From an uncultured delta proteobacterium (GTDB taxonomy: Bacteria > Myxococcota_A > Bradymonadia > REDH01): a stretch of 12,535 bases of DNA. The position numbers and the translations under genes were made by a program. The notes under the pieces were generated by a model, which was not told the origin of the DNA, searched no databases, and saw only the letters and a program-made list of their open reading frames with translations. Numbering within the stretch: the stretch's first letter is position 1; every line of letters starts with the position of its first letter. Shown piece after piece: positions 7,901 to 12,535 of this stretch. Where the stretch lies: NCBI GenBank assembly GCA_903873545.1, contig CAIQPA010000610.1, positions 1 through 12,535 on the forward strand, given 5' to 3'.

Positions 7901-8054
7901 GCCCGGCAGTGAGATTCAGGCGCCGATGGCGGTCGTCATCCTCTTCGGACTTCTCAGTTCGACGGCGCTGAACATGTTCGTCGTGCCCGCACTCTATCGC
8001 CAGTTCGGCGCGCTGGCGCGCGGTACCTCGTTCGCCGTCACGGCCGAGTCCTGA
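4935..8054 (+). CDS. Heavy-metal-type RND efflux pump (CzcA/CusA superfamily)
   Basis: This 1039-residue inner-membrane pump uses the proton gradient to expel substrate through the adaptor and channel encoded just upstream. Typical landmarks are an N-terminal membrane segment followed by MPVDVFPDLTAPTVTV, the periplasmic porter region, TM4 with GGMAIAVGELVDDAVIDVEN (residues 393-412), IGHRIDHMLSGTRASIAVKV in the second porter half, and LVGFITLFGIATRNGIMLVSH near the end. Asp404 and Glu411 match the essential acidic pair of CusA (D405/E412). The first Asp of the CzcA 'DFG' motif is replaced by Ala398, as in CusA, while Glu401, Asp405 and Asp409 add acidic residues. The GTG start has AAGGAG five bases upstream. 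The length is normal. Family membership is near certain; the metal is not determined. Confidence 0.95.
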   Translation: MIDAILRWSLSHRVAVLVLAAAMLLWGSYTASRMPVDVFPDLTAPTVTVITEAHGMAPEELETRVTLPIESSLNGAPGVRRVRSSTGVGISVIYAEFEWGTEVFRARQIVSEKLQLVRDSLPDDVEPPVLAPISSIMGEVLFLAVTTGDGATAMDARTFADFTMRRRLLAIPGVSQVIVTGGERRQFEVALLPERLAAHGLTVGQVVEALEQTNTNVSAGFINEGGQEYLVHGVGRVRTPEEVGETLVVHRDGQPVLVKQLGEVRIGAALRRGEGSFAAKSAVVVGVQKQPDANTLELTKRIDRELDELSRSLPRGLSVQRNVFRQADFIEVAVRNVQAVLRDGVILVLLIVLLFLASGRASAVTIVAIPLSLVTAVLVLSAFGATLNTMTLGGMAIAVGELVDDAVIDVENVLRRLRMNAALPEEERRPSLEVVLAASQEIRTSIVFATLVVVLVFLPLFFLSGVEGRLLAPLGIAYVVSLAASLFVAVTVTPVLCSFLLPRSKAVTQDHEPRLAGWLKRRYLPMLDAALARWRLVAAISVALLIAAMVSLALSGRSFLPEFREGTLTISAVTLPGTSLAESDAMGRRVEEILLRHPEVVSVARRTGRAEMDEHAQGVNASEVDVTLREGERSREAFLEALRNDFSMLPGLNITIGQPIGHRIDHMLSGTRASIAVKVFGDDLAELRRLGAEVETAMGSVPGVVDLAREQQSDIPFARVRFDRVAIAQHGMRVADVAQALEVGSGVHVVSQVMEGQAVFDLVVRTEPSRVTDFEDLGELLITTPIGSRVPLRALAELQRDRGPNEIGRENVQRKLVVSCNVAERDVGSVVGDIQAAVARDVSLPEGYRVEYGGQFESAEGATRTLALLSFACLFGMLGLLYAAFGSIRDAVLVMLNLPLALIGGAAGVYFEGGILSVASLVGFITLFGIATRNGIMLVSHLRNLVLEEGVTDIDEAVRRGAQERLVPILMTALATGLGLVPLALSGGEPGSEIQAPMAVVILFGLLSSTALNMFVVPALYRQFGALARGTSFAVTAES

Positions 8055-8097
8055 ACCCGGGACCGCGGCTGCCTCAGCGGCTCGCGGCGTCGGGTTC
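8053..8097. terminator. Nested GC-rich hairpin at convergent gene ends
   Basis: GAACCCG (8053-8059) pairs with CGGGTTC (8091-8097). Inside it, CCGCG (8063-8067) pairs with CGCGG (8083-8087), and GCTG (8068-8071) pairs with CAGC (8075-8078) around a three-base loop. The structure covers the 19-base gap between the pump gene and the convergent CoaBC-type gene and overlaps both stop codons. It could end transcription in both directions. No T-tract follows on either strand, so it is not a textbook intrinsic terminator. Confidence 0.4.
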
Positions 8098-9336
8098 CGA
8101 AAAGCGGGTCTCCAACTGGTCGGCGATCGCCGCAGCAATCGCGCTCTTGCCCTCCACGCGGTTCGTGGAGGCAGCCGTCACGATGTAGGCGGTCTGTGCC
8201 CGCCCCGCGCTCTCCTCGCCACGATTCGCGACCACCACGGGGTAACGGTCGAGCCGGTTGCGGGCGATGTCGAGAAGCGCCTCGTGCGAAATCCCCTCCT
8301 GGTACTTGAAGGAGACCACATACATCCCGGGCGCAGCCGCAGCAGCCAGATCGATGACCTTCTCGGTCGGCTCCAAGGTCAGCTGCAGTTCGGCCTGGCC
8401 GCTCGGAATCTTCCCCGCCGCGGCCTGCTTCGGCCGATAGTCAGCGACGCCCGCCGAAAAGATGCCGATCTCCGGCTGCTTTGCCGCGTGGGCCAGCACG
8501 GCCGCCTTGTACTCGTCGTAGGTGCGCGCCACCTCCACCGGCAGCCAGCCAGCAGGACGCCAGGCGCCATCGCCGAGGAGGAGCGTGGAGTCTGCGCCGC
8601 GCAGCAGCAGCTCTTCGTGAACTGCGGCGCCGAGCCGTCCGCGAAAACGGTTGAGGATCCGCCGAACGCCGTCAATCGGCACCGGCGTGGGGCCTGCGGT
8701 CACCAGCGCGGTGCGACCGCGGAGCGGACTCGTCGAGAGGGCGCGGCAGACCGCAGCAACGAGCACCTCCTCGTCCGGAAGGTTGTGCTTCCCGTAGGCA
8801 TCGCGGGGCGTCACGAAGCGGGCGCCGAGCGCCGCGAGAGAACGGCAGTTCTGTTCCAGCAGCGCGTGGTGCATGGAGCCGTGCATCGTCGGAGCGAAAA
8901 TCACCGCGGTTCGACCGGCCTGCATCCTTCCGAAGGCCGAGGCGAGTGCGGCCGTCACGACGCCGTCGGCAATCCCGGCCGCCGCCTTTCCGATGGTGTT
9001 GTAGGTGGCGGGTGCGACCAGATAGGCATCGAACGGCGTACCATCCGAGAGGTGCTCCGCCCGCCAGGTGAGTTGCGTCACCAGCGGGTTGCAGGTCGAC
9101 CACTCCAGCGCCTCGCGACCCACATAGTGGAGCGCCTCGCTGCTGCAGAAGGCGGTCACATCGGCACCTCGCCGGCGCAGCGCGCGGGCCAGCGCAGGCG
9201 TCTTCATGGCTGCGATGCCTCCGCAAACCAGGAGCGCAATCCGCCGCCCCTTCAGATGCTCCGAGACAATGGGCACATCGTGGTCGCCGATCGCAGCGCT
9301 CCGCGGCGCAGAGAAGTCCCAGTCGAATGGTCTCAT
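8074..9336 (-). CDS. coaBC: Divergent CoaBC (Dfp)-type flavoprotein: PPC decarboxylase / phosphopantothenate-cysteine ligase
   Basis: At 420 residues it is close to the family's usual length and has both domains. The flavin-binding CoaC half has GGIAAMK (39-45), catalytic-type His95 aligned with E. coli His75, and APATYNTIGK. The CoaB half has VTAGPTPVPID (212-222), Asn229 aligned with E. coli Asn210, SAGVADYRPK and Lys309 in GKI. Deviations are His152 in PTMHGSM where E. coli has Asn125, no counterpart of Cys158 (AYGKHNLPDE replaces the ACG..G.GRM clamp), NRFRGRLG instead of NRSSGK.G, and VANRGEE instead of VANDV. Some actinobacterial and archaeal enzymes also have His in that first position. 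A roughly 30-residue N-terminal extension precedes the domain. The ATG overlaps the upstream stop (ATGA) with CAGGAG five bases away. It may be the coenzyme A enzyme or a specialised paralogue. Confidence 0.82.
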   Translation of the reverse strand: MRPFDWDFSAPRSAAIGDHDVPIVSEHLKGRRIALLVCGGIAAMKTPALARALRRRGADVTAFCSSEALHYVGREALEWSTCNPLVTQLTWRAEHLSDGTPFDAYLVAPATYNTIGKAAAGIADGVVTAALASAFGRMQAGRTAVIFAPTMHGSMHHALLEQNCRSLAALGARFVTPRDAYGKHNLPDEEVLVAAVCRALSTSPLRGRTALVTAGPTPVPIDGVRRILNRFRGRLGAAVHEELLLRGADSTLLLGDGAWRPAGWLPVEVARTYDEYKAAVLAHAAKQPEIGIFSAGVADYRPKQAAAGKIPSGQAELQLTLEPTEKVIDLAAAAAPGMYVVSFKYQEGISHEALLDIARNRLDRYPVVVANRGEESAGRAQTAYIVTAASTNRVEGKSAIAAAIADQLETRFSEPDAASR

Positions 9337-10553
9337 GCGGGCTCCTGAATGCGCTCAAAGAGGTCGTGGGCGAGGAGAGAGGAGGCGCCGAGCGCCGCAC
9401 CGAAGGCCTCGACCGGGGCAACGTCGGCGAGCGCGCGTGCACGCGCCAGCGGACGAGGCTCTTCGACGATCAGGCCCTGCAGGCGATCCAGCAGGAGGTT
9501 CATGACCTCGAGCGTATCCACATCGTGGCTGCTGCGCCGCGCCATGGAATCGTTGATGTGCTCCACAACCTCAACAGCGAACGGGTCGAGTCCGGTAACG
9601 GTCGCGATGGGGTGAAACGGGGCGCCAACCTCGAGCTGCGCGGGCAGCAGCGTGCCGATCACAGGGAAGGTCTTGGCAAACTCCTGGACGACCGCATCCG
9701 GGTAGGAGCTATCGGCAACATGCCACTGGCCCTCCAGGCGCACGGCCGCAACGATGTGACGCATTTTCGGTCGGAGTTTGCGGCGCGAATGGCGAGGCAA
9801 CAGCGGCACGAGCAGGTCGGACGGCCCCATGAACTCGGCGAATCCCGCCTCCAGGCCTGCCGCGCGGCAGAGCGCAACCTGCAGGTTGCTCTTGGTCGTG
9901 CACATGCCCCAGCCCGCCCGCAGCGTGTCCGAGGCCCGAAGCCACCATGGCCCGAACCGGTAGGGCATCCGGCGCACCAGGTCCCAGATGGCACGCGCGG
10001 TTTCCGTGTCCGAACTCCCTCGAAGGCTGGCGGCGAGTGCCACGATCGCGGGGTGATCGGCGTCGCAGGCGTTTTCCGGTGCCTGTTTCGGTAGCCCGAA
10101 CTTGCGAACGCGGCTCGGTAGCTCTCGCGCGAGCCCGAGGAGCAGCAATGTTGCAGCGTAGGGGTCTCTCGACAACGCATCGAAAGGAATCGTGAGCGTT
10201 TCGCAATCGCCCACCGCGATTACGTTCGCGGTTCTTGGCGACCCGAGCAGGAACCCGATCTCACCGGTGTGGGCGCCCGGACCAAACTCCCCGCCCGGGA
10301 AGGCCAACCGTCCGTTCAGCAGCACGTGAAGCGACCGCTCACAGACGCCTTCACGGCAGAGATGCTCGCCGGGCAGCCAGGTACGACGTGCTCCGAGCGC
10401 CTCGACGCGCGTGGTCACCCCCTCCAGATGCAGGCCGATACGTGTCTCTTCCAGCGTAAGCGCGGGCAGGTCGAGCGGCGGCTCGACTATAGATGACGTA
10501 GCACTGTCTGGAGCCGCTGCTTCGAGGCCACTGGCGTGATGACGTTCTCCCAC
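9333..10553 (-). CDS. cNMP-binding domain fused to transglutaminase-like domain
   Basis: The protein has 406 residues from the preferred GTG start. A cyclic-nucleotide-binding-type barrel (about residues 55-140) includes LPGEHLCREG, LLNGRLAF and the phosphate-binding-cassette-like GEIGFLLGSPRTANVIA. A transglutaminase-like core follows, with Cys218 in GWGMCTTKSNLQVALCRAAGL, His266 in MRHIVAAV and Asp281 in WHVADSSYP, so the Cys-His-Asp triad is complete and normally spaced. The family includes proteases and amidases as well as crosslinkers, so the reaction is unknown. The frame stays open back to a TTG at 10670. GTG at 10553 is favoured because GGGAG lies six bases upstream, the extra codons look non-coding, and the upstream hairpin would cover the TTG. 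The stop overlaps the ATG of the CoaBC-type gene, so the two are translationally coupled. Confidence 0.8.
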   Translation of the reverse strand: MGERHHASGLEAAAPDSATSSIVEPPLDLPALTLEETRIGLHLEGVTTRVEALGARRTWLPGEHLCREGVCERSLHVLLNGRLAFPGGEFGPGAHTGEIGFLLGSPRTANVIAVGDCETLTIPFDALSRDPYAATLLLLGLARELPSRVRKFGLPKQAPENACDADHPAIVALAASLRGSSDTETARAIWDLVRRMPYRFGPWWLRASDTLRAGWGMCTTKSNLQVALCRAAGLEAGFAEFMGPSDLLVPLLPRHSRRKLRPKMRHIVAAVRLEGQWHVADSSYPDAVVQEFAKTFPVIGTLLPAQLEVGAPFHPIATVTGLDPFAVEVVEHINDSMARRSSHDVDTLEVMNLLLDRLQGLIVEEPRPLARARALADVAPVEAFGAALGASSLLAHDLFERIQEPA

Positions 10554-10646
10554 AACACACTCCCATACTGCGAAGAGGCCAACCTCGCCCGCGGCATGTT
10601 TGCTGCCTGCAGAGGAGGGACCTGCCAGGTCACTTGAGGGAGCGTT

Positions 10647-10666
10647 ACAGCGCAGCCCTGCGCCGT
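10647..10666 (-). terminator. Hairpin just after the lipoprotein gene
   Basis: On the minus strand ACGGCGCA pairs with TGCGCTGT around a GGGC loop, an eight-pair stem with one G-T pair. It begins about eight bases after the lipoprotein stop. There is no T-tract, so it may be a factor-assisted terminator or an RNA-stabilising stem. It separates the lipoprotein gene from the cNMP/transglutaminase gene. The rest of the 121-base gap (10554-10674) shows only the GGGAG ribosome-binding site of the next gene; no convincing promoter boxes were found. Confidence 0.5.
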
Positions 10667-10674
10667 GCAACGGA

Positions 10675-11487
10675 TCAGCCGCCGGTCACATACCGCGAGT
10701 AGGTGTTCTGCAGCTCGTCCTGCACCACGGTCGCCTCGCCACGCGTGGTCACAAGGAGCGGCGCCTCGAGCGTACGGGCCCGGTAGCTCCAGCCCGTGGG
10801 CAGCGTGAGGCGGGCACCAAGCCCAGCCAGGTCGCTCTCGGTCAGAGCGGGGTCCACAATCTGGGCGTAGGACTGCATCACGTAGATGGCGCCGCTGGGC
10901 GCCAGCAGTTCGTAAATCTCCGCGCCCGCCCGGAACTCAAACTCCGAGTCCCGGTTGACGGTGCGCTCGGCGTAGGGCGTCGAGGAGACCGCGCCGACCG
11001 GGACCGAGAGGGTGGCGAGCTGTCGCATCTCGAGCGTGCCGAAGAGGCGCGATGACCCTGCGGGAATCTCCCCGGTGGCGCGGTCGATGACCCAGTGGCG
11101 TGGGCCGTTGAGCACCACGGCCGTAGCGCGGGTCTCGGTGCGGATGGCAGCGCTGTCGACCGTGGCCCAGTCTGCTGCGGGGCAGTCGTTGATACCTTGA
11201 GTGCCCCAGACCTGCGCCTCGATCGCGCCGGCCTGGAAGAAGGCGAGGAGCACCTCGCAGTAGCGGTTCCCGCGGATGCTCTCGCCTGTCTCCGACGTGT
11301 CTGCGGAACCTGAAGCATCTCCGGAGCCCGAGGTGTCTGCGGAGCCCGAGGTGTCTGCGGAGCCGGAGCCGTCGTTCTCGGTGTTCGAACTCTTGTCGGC
11401 CTCGTCGCTGCAGCCAGCGACGACGAAGGAGAGCAGGGCAAACGGAACAGCGAAGCGAAGGCTACGAACGAGGCTGGCGACGGGCAT
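10675..11487 (-). CDS. Lipoprotein with Ser/Gly/Asp/Thr repeat linker, unknown C-terminal domain
   Basis: This 270-residue protein is exported and lipid-anchored. It has a basic start (RSLR), a hydrophobic core and the lipobox VAGC with Cys26. A low-complexity linker (about residues 32-70) repeats GSADTS-like units. The folded part has RGNRYCEVLL (Cys77), WGTQGINDCPAADW (Cys102), VLNGPRHWVID (127-135) and LFGTLEMRQLATL. Cys77 and Cys102 may form a disulfide. I do not recognise a named family, so no function is given. The ATG start has AGGA six bases upstream. The gene is divergent from tetR and is followed by a hairpin, so it is probably transcribed alone. The linker style resembles secreted proteins of Myxococcota. 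The TetR-type protein may regulate it, but this is only inferred from position. Confidence 0.85.
   Translation of the reverse strand: MPVASLVRSLRFAVPFALLSFVVAGCSDEADKSSNTENDGSGSADTSGSADTSGSGDASGSADTSETGESIRGNRYCEVLLAFFQAGAIEAQVWGTQGINDCPAADWATVDSAAIRTETRATAVVLNGPRHWVIDRATGEIPAGSSRLFGTLEMRQLATLSVPVGAVSSTPYAERTVNRDSEFEFRAGAEIYELLAPSGAIYVMQSYAQIVDPALTESDLAGLGARLTLPTGWSYRARTLEAPLLVTTRGEATVVQDELQNTYSRYVTGG
11278..11370 (-). repeat. 18-bp tandem repeat encoding a GSADTS linker
   Basis: Two perfect 18-bp copies lie at 11322-11339 and 11340-11357 on the plus strand (CGGAGCCCGAGGTGTCTG), flanked by degraded copies on both sides. They encode six-residue GSADTS-like units in the lipoprotein linker. A repeat like this is prone to copy-number change by slippage without shifting the frame, so the linker length may vary among strains. 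Confidence 0.8.
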
Positions 11488-11558
11488 GGGATGTCCTGTT
11501 TGGATCGGCCCGGCCGAGCGCGACAGGGAGGCCGTCTGGTGGCACGGAACGGTTAGTA

Positions 11559-11570
11559 TGTCAACTGACA
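11559..11570. promoter_or_regulatory. Candidate TetR-type operator (TGTCA-AC-TGACA)
   Basis: Perfect five-base inverted arms TGTCA and TGACA are separated by AC. They sit in an AT-richer patch of the 128-base gap between the divergent lipoprotein and tetR genes. TetR-family regulators commonly bind short inverted repeats in such divergent gaps and repress themselves and a neighbour. The minus strand also contains a TTGACA box within the repeat, but no good -10 box was found at the proper distance on either strand. Binding is inferred. Confidence 0.4.
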
Positions 11571-11615
11571 GATAAAAGTGGCGAGGAGTTCTCCACCGCT
11601 GCTACGAGGGCGCGC

Positions 11616-12497
11616 ATGGCCCCTAAGAGACCCCCAAGACGCCGCGCCGGTCGCCCCTCTCTCGAGGCCGGACCGGTCGCGAGCCGGGCAATGTTGCTCG
11701 AGATTGCCGCGCGGCAGATCGGGCTCCACGGCTTTGATCGGACCACCTTTCGAGGCATCGCGGCGGAGGCCGGCGTCTCCTACGGCACTGTGCAGCACCA
11801 CTTCCCCACCAAGGCGCAGCTCTGGAGCGCGCTGGTCGAAGAGGTGCTGCTGCCGGCGCATCGGGCGTCGCGCCCCGTCTCGAACGAGCAAGACATCCGG
11901 CTGCTGCTGACGGAGACCGTGCGTGCGCGGGTCGAGGCATCGGTGCTTCGGCCTGGCCTGTCGGCAGCCATCCTGACCGACAGGTCGGAGGGTGCCGAGG
12001 AGCGGCTCGCCGAGATTGCCACGGTGTTGCGGGCGGAGCGCGAAGCGGAGCGGGCGTCGCTGCGGGCGGCGATGGCCGTGGGGCTGCTTCGGCCGATCGA
12101 CGAAGCCGCGGTGATGGCGGTGATGGGGATCGCGTTGACGACCCTCTCCTCTGCGAAGCCCGCAATGGCGACCCTCATCGGGGTCAACATGGATGATGAG
12201 GCAGCGCGCGAGCGGCTCGCCCATGGCATCGCCGACCTGCTGCTGCACGGGCTCCTGCCGCGGTGTGCGTTGGTCGCGCAGCTAACCCTGATTGGAACTT
12301 CCCTTCGCAGCGATGGGTGCGGCCTTGAAGCGGCCCCATGCGATGAATGCGCACAGGCCCCCGAACACCAGCGGCGGCGCGATGGCCCCAACCTCACCCT
12401 TTGCCAGATGCATACCGGCAGCGATGGTGACAAGCAGACCCAGCAGAGATGCCGCGATGGGCGTGAGCTTAGGCTGGATTCGGAGGAGCGACGGTAG
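11616..12497 (+). CDS. TetR-family transcriptional regulator with anomalous C-terminal tail
   Basis: The open frame encodes 293 residues. The N-terminal helix-turn-helix domain (about 23-78) is typical: RAMLLEIAARQIGLHGFDRTTFRGIAAEAGVSYGTVQHHFPTKAQLW, read here as consecutive short motifs (MLLEIAARQIG, TTFRGIAAEAGVSYGTVQHHF, TKAQLW). Residues about 80-216 look like a normal ligand-binding and dimerisation domain ending in IADLLLHGLLPR. That would complete a usual TetR protein of about 200-215 residues. The remaining 77 residues are Cys/Arg/Asp-rich, unlike the family, and lie antisense to the DoxX-like gene, so they are probably out-of-frame readthrough or the result of a frameshift. ATG 11616 is chosen because GAGGG lies about six bases upstream. 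The ligand and targets are unknown; divergent or convergent neighbours are the natural candidates. Confidence 0.85.
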   Translation: MAPKRPPRRRAGRPSLEAGPVASRAMLLEIAARQIGLHGFDRTTFRGIAAEAGVSYGTVQHHFPTKAQLWSALVEEVLLPAHRASRPVSNEQDIRLLLTETVRARVEASVLRPGLSAAILTDRSEGAEERLAEIATVLRAEREAERASLRAAMAVGLLRPIDEAAVMAVMGIALTTLSSAKPAMATLIGVNMDDEAARERLAHGIADLLLHGLLPRCALVAQLTLIGTSLRSDGCGLEAAPCDECAQAPEHQRRRDGPNLTLCQMHTGSDGDKQTQQRCRDGRELRLDSEERR

Positions 12498-12535
12498 GAC
12501 CAGCCCGAAGGCGCCGAGCAGCTCCGAGGCGCCAG
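12282..12535 (-). CDS. DoxX-like membrane protein, C-terminal part (cut by window edge)
   Basis: Reading the minus strand from the window edge gives 83 codons in frame before a TAG (12284-12282), with no start inside the window. The peptide contains ASELLGAFGLVLPSLLRI, LTPIAASLLGLLVTIAAGMHL, a short KGEVGAIAPP loop and LVFGGLCAFIAWGRF. These are three hydrophobic stretches in the order seen at the C-terminal end of DoxX/DoxX_2-type small membrane proteins, including the ELLG motif and the closing W-G-R. The full gene starts beyond position 12535. It faces the tetR frame and overlaps its last 216 bases. The role of these proteins is poorly defined. The recognition is by pattern only, but the hydrophobic layout is much more protein-like than the opposite frame. 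Confidence 0.75.
   Translation of the reverse strand, partial: GASELLGAFGLVLPSLLRIQPKLTPIAASLLGLLVTIAAGMHLAKGEVGAIAPPLVFGGLCAFIAWGRFKAAPIAAKGSSNQG

Noticed and set aside
7167..8138. 323-codon minus-strand open frame opposite the pump C-terminus
   Set aside because: It has low-complexity composition and no domain; it is a shadow of the pump gene and spans the convergent junction.
8284..9348. 354-codon plus-strand open frame opposite the CoaBC-type gene
   Set aside because: It is Arg/His-rich and without domains; the minus strand encodes a recognisable two-domain CoaBC-type protein.
10635..10670. TTGCAC and TAACGC boxes spaced 17 bases apart on the minus strand as a promoter
   Set aside because: They match the -35 and -10 consensus at only 3 and 2 of 6 positions and lie within the hairpin after the lipoprotein gene.
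11553..12248. 231-codon minus-strand open frame opposite tetR
   Set aside because: It is rich in Arg, His and Gly with no motif, while the plus strand has a typical TetR helix-turn-helix domain.
1..12535. CRISPR array, tRNA, rRNA or insertion sequence
   Set aside because: No spaced direct repeats, no tRNA-like cloverleaf with a CCA end, no rRNA-like sequence and no transposase-like protein were seen on either strand.

Overview
The window is GC-rich DNA with long coding strings on both strands, short or overlapping gene junctions and lipoprotein signals. It comes from a Gram-negative bacterium, because it encodes an outer-membrane TolC-type channel and a tripartite RND pump. The Ser/Gly/Asp/Thr-rich lipoprotein linker and the high GC content would fit Myxococcota or a related lineage. 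That placement is a guess; nothing here fixes the taxon.

Layout. (1) 24-398 (-): a small DUF1801/YdhG-like protein, divergent from the next block. (2) 616-8054 (+): a compact five-gene operon with a BlaI/MecI-type repressor, an M56 (BlaR1-like) membrane metallopeptidase without a penicillin-sensor domain, a TolC/CzcC-type outer-membrane factor, a His-rich lipoprotein RND adaptor (CzcB-type) and a heavy-metal-type RND pump (CzcA/CusA superfamily). The junctions are a GTGA overlap, a 6-nt gap, an ATGA overlap and a 10-nt gap, so the genes are almost certainly cotranscribed. (3) 8074-10553 (-): a cNMP-binding/transglutaminase-like fusion protein, translationally coupled by an ATGA overlap to a divergent CoaBC (Dfp)-type flavoprotein. 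This block converges on the efflux operon, and a nested GC hairpin covers the junction. (4) 10675-11487 (-): a lipoprotein with a 6-residue-repeat linker and an unrecognised C-terminal domain, followed at once by a strong hairpin. (5) 11616 onward (+): a TetR-family regulator, divergent from the lipoprotein gene, with a TGTCA-AC-TGACA inverted repeat between them. (6) 12282-12535 (-): the C-terminal part of a DoxX-like membrane protein, cut by the window edge and antisense to the 3' tail of the tetR reading frame.

Most interesting system. The efflux operon carries its own proteolytic induction switch. The BlaI-type repressor probably holds the operon off and the M56 peptidase probably destroys it on signal. 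The peptidase has a short predicted periplasmic loop containing five His and two Cys within 16 residues, in the place where a metal sensor would be useful. The co-encoded adaptor carries a second His cluster. Together they suggest a one-operon metal sensor, protease, repressor and pump circuit that does not need a two-component system. This is inferred from sequence and context, and the metal cannot be named from what is visible.
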